Assembly: GCA_031407985.1 (NCBI GenBank)
Contig: JANOJB010000340.1
Span: forward strand, 32,776-96,775
From: FEN-1088 sp031407985
GTDB lineage: Bacteria; Myxococcota_A; Polyangia; Fen-1088
Direction: 5' to 3'
Length of the DNA: 64,000 bases
Shown: positions 50,992 to 59,107 of the stretch, piece by piece
How the letters are laid out: each line of letters starts with the position of its first letter
Numbering within the stretch: position 1 is the stretch's first letter
Notes under the pieces: generated by a model
What the model was told of the DNA's origin: nothing
Database searches by the model: none
Seen by the model: the letters and a program-made list of their open reading frames with translations, nothing else
Position numbers and translations under genes: made by a program

Positions 50992-53307
50992 TCACTCCTG
51001 TGGGTTGTGCGAACGTGAATCCCCCCTGGACCAGCCCAGCGAGGCAAAAACCGAACGACCCGGTAGCGGGTAGCCGGGAAAATCCATGGTGCGCGTGTCA
51101 GCCAAATTGAAGGCGCTGATGGACAGGCGAAGACCGGTGCGCTCGTGTTCCAGCGCGAGACCAGCACCCGGCAACAACCGCGCGGGAAGAGCGCCATACC
51201 GGCTAGGCGTGTGAAAGGCCCCGGCGGATCCCTCGCAATCGGCGTAGCCCGCGACAGTGAATCCCACAACGGGTTGGCGCCATTCGGCGCGCGCGTAGCC
51301 GCGATAGCGCGGGTGATACGCAATCTGCCGGCCGGCGCTGGAAGCGACGTCGCCCTGATCGCGGGCATCGGTCAGGGTCGCCTGGGCTGTCATGGACAGG
51401 CGCCGCAGCCTCAGCCTCAGTTCGGTTTCGACGCCCCAGATGCGCGCCCGCGATGTGTTTTCGGCGCGGGCCTGACCGCTGTAGGTTCGCCACGAAATCA
51501 GGTCCTCCACTTCGGCCCCGAACAGCGTGGCCGACACGACCAGCTTGCCGCCGGGACGCTGCCGGCTGACCGTCGCCCCCATATCGGCGTTCCATCCGCG
51601 CTCGGGACGCAAGGCGGAATTGCCGACGACGCCGCTGTTGTTTCCGTACAGCTCTACGAAACTGGGATTGCGGCCGTAGCGTCCGACGTTGGCGCGCAAC
51701 GACGCCCCGTCCCCCAGCGATCGCAGTAGCCCCAGCCGCAACACCGGCAACAAACGATTCACGGGCTCCCCGGCGGGACGATGCGCGAAGGCGGAATCCC
51801 GTCCGGTTCGCACGTCGCGCGACGTTTCCAGCCTTGCCGATGGCAACAAATCCAGCTTCAGCCACGGCCACCGCACATCCAGTTCGAATCCCGCCGCGCC
51901 TACCCGCCGCGTCGCCGGATACCCCGCCGGCATCACGGGATCGTAAACGTTGCGCGGCAGGTACTCTTCCACCCGCCCTTCCAACAACCCGGTCAACCGT
52001 CCCCATCCACCGACGGCCTTCTCCGCCGTGATTGTCGCCCCCAGCGAACGTGCCAGGTCATCCGTCGCGGTGGGTATGTTGACGATCTCACTCTGTGGAT
52101 CGAAGAATTTTTCGCGCATCGCCGACGCGAAGACCGCCGCGCGCAGGCGGCTGGACCGCCCCAAATCGTCTCGAGATTCGTAGCCGAGGTGCAAAAGAAG
52201 GCGCGCCGTCGTCGCGCGTGCCACGCGGGACTGGAAGATGGCCTGCGTGGGGAGTCCTTGATCGCGCATGATCCCGATCCCGCCTGCGCGCAACTCGCGT
52301 CTGCCGGGCAAGGACAGGACGGCGCGCACCACGCCATCCCCCTGATTCAGGTCGTTGTTTTCACGCGTTCCTGGTTGATAGCCGCCCACGACGTTGGGCG
52401 CGGTCTGGGGGAAATTCCCAACCGCGCGGAACGCGTGCAGACCCGCGTACAGTTTGAGCCGTCCCACACCGCCACCGGCGGTGACGTCAGCGAACATCGT
52501 GCGAAACGACCCGCCCCCCGCGCGCGCGGTGGCGCGTGTCCGACCGGGCGTGTGCGTCGAGATCGAAACCACGCCGCCCAGCGCGGATTCACCAAACGCG
52601 ATGGGTGTCGACCCGCGGTAGATCTCGACGCGTTCGACGTCCCCCAGCGGCAAGGTCGACAGATCGACGGCGCCGCCTACCGCCTGATTCAGCGGAATTC
52701 CGTCGATGTAGATGCGGACCTCGTCGGGGTTTGAACCACGCAACGAAACCGTGGCGAAAGAGCCGAAGCCCCCGCGACGCGTGACATTTGCTCCGGGAAC
52801 CTCCAACAGCAGCGCTCCCAGGTCGTCGAACGCGCGCGGGCTGTCGGCGGGCGTCAGCACCGAAGCCGCTGCGGCGATGTCCTCGAGTGGGGTCTCGGCC
52901 GGCATCCGACGGGCCGTAACGATCGATTGGTTCTCCGACGATGTCCCGCGAACAACGCCGCCGTCGGGGCCGTGGACACCCACGAGGTGGTCATGCTCAA
53001 CCGCCCCCACCCCAACCGCGTCCACGCCTGGGAAGGCACCGGCGTCAACCGCGCGGGCACGAGGACCAGCGTCAACCGCGTCAAGCGACAGGCCAGCGTC
53101 GACCGGGTCGGCGGAATCAATCGAAAGGGCCGAATCAGTCGGAGCCGCCGAATCAACCGAAACAGCCCCACGGACCGCGCCGCCGACCAACATGGCCATC
53201 ACCACCGTCACGCAGGCGAACACGCGCGACAACACGCGGGCGAAAGGGAATGTTCTGTCCGGAGCCCCGCGTCCTTCGCGCGTGGCTCCAACCGACCGAA
53301 ACGGCAT
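50992..53307 (-). CDS. btuB: TonB-dependent vitamin B12 receptor BtuB
   Basis: 771 residues. A signal and an unusual Asp/Ala/Val-rich stretch (about 48-105, repeats of V-D-A-G) precede the plug domain: T-A-R-R-M-P, L-L-L-E-V-P-G-A-N-V-T-R-R-G-G, V-S-L-R-G-S-N-P-D-E-V-R-I-Y-I-D-G-I-P-L-N and R-V-E-I-Y-R-G-S-T-P over its core. The barrel follows and ends in S-L-G-W-S-R rather than a canonical C-terminal aromatic. The cobalamin riboswitch directly upstream makes B12 or a cobamide the expected substrate. ATG 53305-53307 lies six bases after a GAGGGG ribosome site. Confidence 0.9.
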   Translation of the reverse strand: MPFRSVGATREGRGAPDRTFPFARVLSRVFACVTVVMAMLVGGAVRGAVSVDSAAPTDSALSIDSADPVDAGLSLDAVDAGPRARAVDAGAFPGVDAVGVGAVEHDHLVGVHGPDGGVVRGTSSENQSIVTARRMPAETPLEDIAAAASVLTPADSPRAFDDLGALLLEVPGANVTRRGGFGSFATVSLRGSNPDEVRIYIDGIPLNQAVGGAVDLSTLPLGDVERVEIYRGSTPIAFGESALGGVVSISTHTPGRTRATARAGGGSFRTMFADVTAGGGVGRLKLYAGLHAFRAVGNFPQTAPNVVGGYQPGTRENNDLNQGDGVVRAVLSLPGRRELRAGGIGIMRDQGLPTQAIFQSRVARATTARLLLHLGYESRDDLGRSSRLRAAVFASAMREKFFDPQSEIVNIPTATDDLARSLGATITAEKAVGGWGRLTGLLEGRVEEYLPRNVYDPVMPAGYPATRRVGAAGFELDVRWPWLKLDLLPSARLETSRDVRTGRDSAFAHRPAGEPVNRLLPVLRLGLLRSLGDGASLRANVGRYGRNPSFVELYGNNSGVVGNSALRPERGWNADMGATVSRQRPGGKLVVSATLFGAEVEDLISWRTYSGQARAENTSRARIWGVETELRLRLRRLSMTAQATLTDARDQGDVASSAGRQIAYHPRYRGYARAEWRQPVVGFTVAGYADCEGSAGAFHTPSRYGALPARLLPGAGLALEHERTGLRLSISAFNLADTRTMDFPGYPLPGRSVFASLGWSRGDSRSHNPQE

Positions 53308-53308
53308 G

Positions 53309-53340
53309 AAAAACCCCTCGCTTCACGATCAAACGAGGGG
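53309..53340 (-). terminator. Terminator / ribosome-site-masking hairpin of the btuB riboswitch
   Basis: Read on the minus strand, CCCCTCG (53334-53340) pairs with CGAGGGG (53314-53320), followed by five T (53309-53313), C and the btuB ATG. The shape is a rho-independent terminator. Its 3' arm contains GAGGGG, the only ribosome binding site for btuB, so the same stem also blocks translation. Confidence 0.75.
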
Positions 53341-53398
53341 TACGGGAGCCCACGCGGGCGGCCGCCCCTTCGTCAACCGCGAAGGTGAGAAAGCTCTG

Positions 53399-53563
53399 CC
53401 TCGGGTAGGTCTCCTGGCTCGTGACCCTGTCCCCTCCCCTTCCCCGACACCGTTTGATCGGCGTCGAGTGGGATTCCGAGGGGCGGTAAATGTCACTCAC
53501 AGTGGCGGGACCGCGCCGGTTTCGCACCGGACTTCCCTGTTATGCCCGAACGGGCACCCGAAA
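53399..53563 (-). ncRNA. Cobalamin riboswitch aptamer
   Basis: On the minus strand the conserved order is complete: stem TGCCCGTTCGGGCA, AACAGGGAA, GGTGCGAAACC, GCGGTCCCGCCACTGTGA, and the B12 box AGCCAGGAGACCTACC (53404-53419). The ends ACCCGA / TCGGGT (53399-53406 with 53556-53561) can pair as P1. It controls btuB and the propeller lipoprotein. Confidence 0.95.
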
Positions 53564-53695
53564 CGTTGATTCAATTGTCAATGAAACGAAGCGCGCTTCT
53601 ACGCGGGCGGCATGAGCGGTGTCAAGGATGGGGCGAGAACCGCTTTCGAACTGATTCAGAGTCGCGATCGCATCGCCGATCGATACAATCCGGAG

Positions 53696-53986
53696 ATGTC
53701 GACCCCAGCACTGAAACACAACAGCTATTTCGACGGCGGCGTGCAAAGCATCGGGTATGAGCGCCATGGACGGCGCGCCACCGTCGGTGTCATCGCGCCC
53801 GGGGCGTATCACTTCGGAACCGATGCTCCCGAACGCATGACCGTCATCAGCGGCGAACTGACCGTGAAGCCCGATGGCGGCGCATGGACGAACTACCCCG
53901 CCGGCACTGCCTTCGAGATCGCCGCACACAACGGATTCGATGTGCGCGCGGACCAGCCGTCCGCGTATCTGTGCGAGTTCCTGTAG
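53696..53986 (+). CDS. ppnP: Pyrimidine/purine nucleoside phosphorylase PpnP
   Basis: 96 residues, the usual length of the family (DUF1255, cupin fold). N-S-Y-F-D-G-G-V-Q-S-I-G, A-T-V-G-V-I-A-P-G-A-Y-H-F, E-R-M-T-V-I-S-G-E-L and Y-L-C-E-F-L at the C-terminus match E. coli PpnP throughout. The enzyme phosphorolyses nucleosides. Start at ATG 53696 by family length. A TACAAT (53684-53689) sits just before the ATG, suggesting a very short or absent leader, though no good -35 is seen. Confidence 0.93.
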   Translation: MSTPALKHNSYFDGGVQSIGYERHGRRATVGVIAPGAYHFGTDAPERMTVISGELTVKPDGGAWTNYPAGTAFEIAAHNGFDVRADQPSAYLCEFL

Positions 53987-53998
53987 CCGTCGGTCGGG

Positions 53999-55453
53999 TT
54001 AGCCGATTGGCCAACCCTTTGAGTCGCGCTTGGGACCGGAGCCGGCGTCGGGGCCACCACCACCGGAGCCGCCGCCGGGACCACCGCCTCCGGGACCACG
54101 GGGTCCTGGACCACGACCACGAAACCCCGCGCCGCCTCCACCTGCACCACGACCATCCGGACCACCACCGGGACCACGCACGGACGGGGCACCGCCTGGA
54201 CCACGACCGCCACCGGAACCGTCGCCTGGACCACGTCCGCCACCAGGGCCGCCGGGACCACGACCGCCGCCGGGACCACCACCGCCGGGGCCTCCGCCGG
54301 GACCACGACCGCCGCCGGGACCACCGCCAGCGCCTCCTGCCCCGGGGCCGCCACCAGGGCCGCGCCCGAAACCACCGGGCCCACCGCCGGGGCCACGTCC
54401 GAAAGCTCCTGGACCCTGACCCGGACCGCGCCCACCGCCGGGACCGCCCGGGCTGCGGGGATCTCGCGGAGGCGGTCGTCGCCCATGTCCAGGGCGATCC
54501 CCGCCGCGTTCCCCACCTGGAGCGCGCGTAATCATCCAGCCTGGCCCAGCGGCCGGAACGTCGCGGGGAGCAGGTCCCCGGTCGGCGCCGAAGCCACCGC
54601 GATCACCGCCCGGACCCCGTCCGCCACCCGGACCACGCCCACCCGCCCCTCCTGGGGCACCCGCTCCTCCTCCGGGACGGCCACCACCGCCACCACCACC
54701 ACCACCACCTCGTCCGTCGGGGCGACCGCCGCCACGCCCGCCGCGATCGTCTCGGTCGGAAGGGCGCCGCTGCTGAGCGTTCGGTGCCAGGTCGGAAACG
54801 TAGTAATGCTCGCCAACCTTGCGGGCGTTCGACGGAGGGTTGTCGCCCTGAAGAACGCGAATCAGACGTATGTTGTCGACGCGATCCTTGACCGATTCGA
54901 GCGCCTCGAAGAGGCGAGCGAGCCGATCTCCCTTGATTCCCAGCTTCTCCTCTACCTCCGCTCCGGCCGCCGCGTTGGCGGCCTCAACGGCGGGGTCCAC
55001 GACGGGCGCCGCGGGCTCGATGGGGGCATCAGCCTGAGCCTCGCCTCCACCCTCTCCCTCGGCTGCAACGTCGCCTGTTGGCTCGCTGTCGGAACCCGGT
55101 AGGGAATCGTCGCCGGCCGCCGAACTGTCGCCGACCGCGGATTCGTCCACGGCCGCGGCCGCGCCGCCGGCTGCGGATTCGTCGACGGCTGCGGATTCGT
55201 CGACGGCCGCAGCAGCATCAATCGCCGTCTCGGAGACTGACGCCTCGGAGGCAGCCCCCTCCTGTGCGGACCCTTCCGTCACCTCGACGGCCACGGCCGC
55301 GATGGGCGCTCCGGACGCAGGCCCCACGTCCTCCCCGGTGGGCGCGGCTACCGCGCTTTCGGGTGGGGCGGGTCGCTCGGCCGGACGATGCGCCCGACGG
55401 ATACGGGCAGCCTCGCGCAATACGATTCCAGGGAACTCTGTGATGGTCTTCAT
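53999..55453 (-). CDS. Low-complexity Gly/Arg/Pro-rich protein with small conserved core
   Basis: 484 residues. Start M-K-T-I-T-E-F-P-G-I-V-L-R-E-A-A-R-I-R, then an acidic Ala/Ser/Asp linker (about 30-165). A structured segment (about 168-225) reads G-I-K-G-D-R-L-A-R-L-F-E-A-L-E, V-D-N-I-R-L-I-R-V-L-Q-G and G-E-H-Y-Y-V-S-D-L-A-P. The last half is almost pure Gly/Arg/Pro/Asp (R-G-P-G-G-G type units), like RGG boxes that bind RNA or drive phase separation. The core strings recur in other Myxococcota proteins, which supports the frame against its Pro-rich antisense. Function unknown; nucleic-acid binding is an inference. Confidence 0.65.
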   Translation of the reverse strand: MKTITEFPGIVLREAARIRRAHRPAERPAPPESAVAAPTGEDVGPASGAPIAAVAVEVTEGSAQEGAASEASVSETAIDAAAAVDESAAVDESAAGGAAAAVDESAVGDSSAAGDDSLPGSDSEPTGDVAAEGEGGGEAQADAPIEPAAPVVDPAVEAANAAAGAEVEEKLGIKGDRLARLFEALESVKDRVDNIRLIRVLQGDNPPSNARKVGEHYYVSDLAPNAQQRRPSDRDDRGGRGGGRPDGRGGGGGGGGGGRPGGGAGAPGGAGGRGPGGGRGPGGDRGGFGADRGPAPRDVPAAGPGWMITRAPGGERGGDRPGHGRRPPPRDPRSPGGPGGGRGPGQGPGAFGRGPGGGPGGFGRGPGGGPGAGGAGGGPGGGRGPGGGPGGGGPGGGRGPGGPGGGRGPGDGSGGGRGPGGAPSVRGPGGGPDGRGAGGGGAGFRGRGPGPRGPGGGGPGGGSGGGGPDAGSGPKRDSKGWPIG

Positions 55454-55577
55454 GTTGGTCGCTGCCCGTTCGTCCGCGCGCCTGTGAAGCGGGCGCGGCG
55501 CTGAGGGCCCCCCTTCCTAATCGGCGCGGACGACCTTCGTCAACTCGCGCCGGGCGACCTAGGGGAAAAAAGCTCTC

Positions 55578-55892
55578 CTACTTGGCCAGAAGCGCCCGCA
55601 ACTTCTTGAAATCGTCCTTGCCATTCTTAGTCAACTCGTAGTTGTCCAGATCCTTGTGGCAACCCTCGCAGGTAAAAGACTTGTCCCCTTTTTCCTTAGC
55701 GTCCGCGACCATCTTCTTCATGGCTTTCTTGGCGGCCTTGATTCCCCCACTGGCGCACGCCTTCGCGGTCGGGCTGTCGCCTTCCATAGCCAGCTTGCAC
55801 TTGTTTGCGTCATCGCCCGCCCACGAGAGGCCACAAAGTGCGGCGGTTCCCAGAACTCCTGCCAACAGGGTGCTCAATATGAAACGTGTCAT
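55578..55892 (-). CDS. Small secreted c-type haem protein
   Basis: 104 residues with AAGGAG seven bases before ATG 55890-55892. Signal peptide ending near S-W-A. Lys-rich helices follow, then F-T-C-E-G-C-H-K-D-L as a C-x-x-C-H haem site in the middle of the mature protein, and a C-terminal helix. Two more Cys (K-C-K-L and K-A-C-A-S) could form a disulfide. Likely a small periplasmic electron carrier; partner unknown. Confidence 0.75.
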   Translation of the reverse strand: MTRFILSTLLAGVLGTAALCGLSWAGDDANKCKLAMEGDSPTAKACASGGIKAAKKAMKKMVADAKEKGDKSFTCEGCHKDLDNYELTKNGKDDFKKLRALLAK

Positions 55893-56155
55893 GTGCTCTC
55901 CTTGTGCCTGCGATGGGAATGAAAACGCGCGCTTTTATAGCTGGACGGTGGGGGTATCACAACTATTCAGGCGACCTCTGAATCAGTGACTCGTCAGTCC
56001 GGAGCTGGGTCATATGTGTTTCCCGCCGCCGAGGGTGTTCGCGCCCGCTAGGCCCCGGAATCCTGATCAAGAAACCTCCCGTTGGAAGTTTCTTCCGAAC
56101 GGCAATCCGCGTTATAGTGCGGCCCGTCGGTTCCCGACTACATCGGAGAGTGTTC

Positions 56156-57715
56156 ATGCGAGGACGCGGATTGCTTAAATCGGTGGCGTTTTTCCTCGCT
56201 CCCGTCGTTGTATTGACGGTGGGCGGACAGGCCTCGGCCCAGGAGGCTCCCCCTCCGACCGAGGGTCTGCAACTTGAGTTGGGCGTCTTCGGTGGTGCCC
56301 ACCTGTTCGCCGACAACCTGGAACTGGGTGTCGCCGACGATCCCGGAGTGGTTCCCTCTCCGAAGACCGGCGCGATCTTCGGACTTCGCCTGGCGGGCAC
56401 CTTGCTGCCCTGGCTTTCGCTGGAAGGCGAGGTCGGTGGCATTCCGAGCGCCGACAGCATCAACGATTACAGCGTCTTTTTGATGAGCTACAAGGCGCAC
56501 GCGTTGGTGCACCTGATGCACGGCGGGTTCCGGCCGTTCGTTCTGGCTGGTATCGGCGCCATGCAGGCCGCATCGGTCCAGGACAATCCCCAGTACAACG
56601 AGATCAAGAAGGACACCGATTTTGAGTTCCACGGTGGCGCCGGGGTCAAGTACGCCATCACCAACATGATCGATGCCCGCGTCGACGGGCGGGTGGTGTT
56701 TCTTCCCAACACCAACGACAAGGCCTTCTCGGCCGATCTCGAGTTCCTGGCCGGCGCCAGCTTCCGCTTCGGCGGCGAGGCCCCGCCGCCCCCGCCAGCC
56801 CCGCCGCCGCTGGTCAAGGACACCGATCGCGACGATATCCCCGACAACCTCGATAAATGCCCGACCGAGGCCGAGGATCGCGATGGCTATCAAGACACCG
56901 ACGGTTGCCCCGAGCGGGACAACGACGGCGACGGGATCGCGGATGCGCTCGACAAGTGCCCCGACAAAGCCGAAACCAAGAACGGCATCGACGACGATGA
57001 CGGCTGCCCCGAGGAAGACACGGACGGCGACGGCGTGGTCGGATCGGCCGACAAGTGCCCGGACGTTCCCGAGGACAAGGACGGCTTCCAGGACGAAGAC
57101 GGTTGCGTCGATCCTGACAACGACGCCGACGGGGTCCTGGACGGCGAAGACAAGTGCCCCAAGGAACTGGAGACCAAGAACGGTTACCAGGACCAGGACG
57201 GTTGCCCCGACGAGGTTCCCGCCGCCGTGAAGAAGTTCACGGGCGTCATGAAGGGGATCACCTTCAAGAAGAACTCGGCCGACATCCAAAAGTCGTCCTT
57301 CAAGATGCTGGCCGAAGCCGTCAAGGTCATGAAGGAGTTCACCGACGTGCGCATCGAGATCTCGGGGCACACGTCCAGCGAGGGTGACGCGGCCAAGAAC
57401 CTGAAGTTGTCGTCGGATCGCGCGGAAGCCGTGAAGGCCTATTTGGTTTCCGCGGGAATCTCCAGCGACCGGATCACCGCCGCTGGCTTCGGCTCCGACA
57501 AAGCGATTGGCGACAACAAGACCGGCAAGGGGCGCGAGCAGAACCGGCGCATCGAGTTCCGGTTGCTGACGGCGGACGATGCCAAGGCGGGAGCATCGGG
57601 AACACTGGAAGGCAAACCTGCCGCGGCGGCGGATTCATCGGGAGCGCCCGACGCGGCCAAGGCCCCCGCCGCCCCCAAGGGCCCGCCCCCCGGCGAGCCC
57701 ATGCCGGTCAAGTAA
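56156..57715 (+). CDS. OmpA-family outer membrane protein with TSP3-type calcium-binding repeats
   Basis: 519 residues from ATG 56156, preceded by GGAGAG and, further up, TATAGT (56113-56118) as possible -10. Signal to Q-A-S-A, beta-barrel about 30-215, Pro hinge P-P-P-P-P-A-P-P-P, then five thrombospondin-3-like repeats (D-x-D-x-D-G-x-x-D and C-P pairs, about 225-360). The OmpA domain ends it (F-K-K-N-S-A-D-I, G-H-T-S-S-E-G-D, N-L-K-L-S-S-D-R-A, N-R-R-I-E-F), which binds peptidoglycan. The gene is on its own transcript, divergent from the small haem gene. Confidence 0.93.
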   Translation: MRGRGLLKSVAFFLAPVVVLTVGGQASAQEAPPPTEGLQLELGVFGGAHLFADNLELGVADDPGVVPSPKTGAIFGLRLAGTLLPWLSLEGEVGGIPSADSINDYSVFLMSYKAHALVHLMHGGFRPFVLAGIGAMQAASVQDNPQYNEIKKDTDFEFHGGAGVKYAITNMIDARVDGRVVFLPNTNDKAFSADLEFLAGASFRFGGEAPPPPPAPPPLVKDTDRDDIPDNLDKCPTEAEDRDGYQDTDGCPERDNDGDGIADALDKCPDKAETKNGIDDDDGCPEEDTDGDGVVGSADKCPDVPEDKDGFQDEDGCVDPDNDADGVLDGEDKCPKELETKNGYQDQDGCPDEVPAAVKKFTGVMKGITFKKNSADIQKSSFKMLAEAVKVMKEFTDVRIEISGHTSSEGDAAKNLKLSSDRAEAVKAYLVSAGISSDRITAAGFGSDKAIGDNKTGKGREQNRRIEFRLLTADDAKAGASGTLEGKPAAAADSSGAPDAAKAPAAPKGPPPGEPMPVK

Positions 57716-57822
57716 GGACGACGGTTCTGGGCGTCGACGCTGGCTTCTCGGCGCCGACGCTGGTTGCGGGCAGCGACACGCAAGGCGGCCGGGCGCCGCA
57801 ACAAAACTGCCCGCCGAGCCCC

Positions 57823-59019
57823 CTACCCAATCGCCACGTCGACGTCGACAGGCTGTGAATAGTCGACGCCGGGTACCTCGAAACCGAACAGGCCGCGGAA
57901 CTCCTGCTTGAACCCCGCGAAGTCGGTCAGCGCGAACAGATTGTCTGTGTTGACCTCCGCCCAGACGCGGCTGACGGCGGCCTGAACCGAGGGCTCCATC
58001 TCGCGATCGTCGACGCGGATGCGGCCGGCGTAATCGAGCGTGGCCGTGATGCCCGGGGCCAGGTGGTCGCGGAACAACCGTACGATCTGCTCGATGGTGC
58101 CCTCGTGCGTGCCGTTTTCCTTCATGACCTTGTACAGGATGCTGATGTACAGCGGCACGACGGGAATCGCGGCGGAGGCCTGCGTGACCAGCGCCTTGTT
58201 CACGCTGACGAAAGCGCGCCCGGCGATGCGCGCGGACAGTTCGGCGTCCAGGGTGCGCGCGGTGTTCTCCAGATGTTCCTTGGCCTTGCCGATCGTCCCC
58301 GAGCGATAGATGGGATATGTCAGCTCGGGACCGATGTAACTGTAGGCGACCGCGCGGCAACCCTTGGCCAGCAGGCCTTCGGCCAGCAACGTGCGCATCC
58401 ACAATGCCCAATCCTCGCCACCCATGACCTTGGTGGTTGCTTCAATCTCGGCGTCCGATGCCGGAGGGATCTCGACGGAGATGACCTGATCGTTTCCCAG
58501 ATTGATGCTCTTGCTGGCATACGGTGCCCCCAGCGGTTTCAGCACCGACGCATGAGTTTGCCCCGTGGCGGGATCAACGCGGCGTGGGCTGGCCAGGCTG
58601 TAGACAACGCTGTCCAGCTTGGCCCCCCACCGTTTCAAGCGCGCGATGGTCTCGGCCTTGATCTCGTCGGAATAGGCATCGCCGTTGATGGTATCGACCG
58701 TGAGCCCGCCCGTTTTCGCGCGCTGATGAACCGCAGCCAGGTTGTACCAACCGGCGGACCCCGATTTTTCCCCATGCGGCGCCCGCTCCAGGCAAACGCC
58801 CAACGCACGCGCACCGTATCCGAACGTGGTCGTGATCAGGCTGGACAGTCCGTATCCCGTACTGGATCCGATCACCAGCGCGTCACCGATTCCGCGACCC
58901 ACGCCACCCATGCGGGCGATCTGAATCTGCCGATCCACGTTCACCGCGCACCCCACGGGATGCGCGTTGAGACAAAGGAACCCGCGAATCCGGGCCGCAA
59001 TCACCTGGGGAGTTGCCAT
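57823..59019 (-). CDS. fabV: Enoyl-ACP/CoA reductase FabV
   Basis: 398 residues from ATG 59017-59019, the family length. N-terminus I-A-A-R-I-R-G-F-L-C-L-N-A-H-P-V-G-C, NADH site G-S-S-T-G-Y-G-L-S-S, S-L-A-S-P-R-R (compare S-L-A-x-P-x-R) and the catalytic Y-x8-K in Y-R-S-G-T-I-G-K-A-K. FabV reduces trans-2-enoyl thioesters in fatty acid synthesis and is insensitive to triclosan. No fab neighbour is present. Confidence 0.95.
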   Translation of the reverse strand: MATPQVIAARIRGFLCLNAHPVGCAVNVDRQIQIARMGGVGRGIGDALVIGSSTGYGLSSLITTTFGYGARALGVCLERAPHGEKSGSAGWYNLAAVHQRAKTGGLTVDTINGDAYSDEIKAETIARLKRWGAKLDSVVYSLASPRRVDPATGQTHASVLKPLGAPYASKSINLGNDQVISVEIPPASDAEIEATTKVMGGEDWALWMRTLLAEGLLAKGCRAVAYSYIGPELTYPIYRSGTIGKAKEHLENTARTLDAELSARIAGRAFVSVNKALVTQASAAIPVVPLYISILYKVMKENGTHEGTIEQIVRLFRDHLAPGITATLDYAGRIRVDDREMEPSVQAAVSRVWAEVNTDNLFALTDFAGFKQEFRGLFGFEVPGVDYSQPVDVDVAIG

Positions 59020-59107
59020 GCCCGTTCTTGCCAAGCCTGGTCACGTCGGTCAAGCGACCGATTGAACGACGTTGTGGGATTCTTGATTCGAACGGCGCCG
59101 TACCGGC

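Noticed and set aside
54030..54419. A Pro-rich open frame antisense to the Gly/Arg-rich gene
   Set aside because: Pure low complexity produced by antisense Gly codons. The minus-strand frame contains a structured core and a sensible start, so it was preferred.
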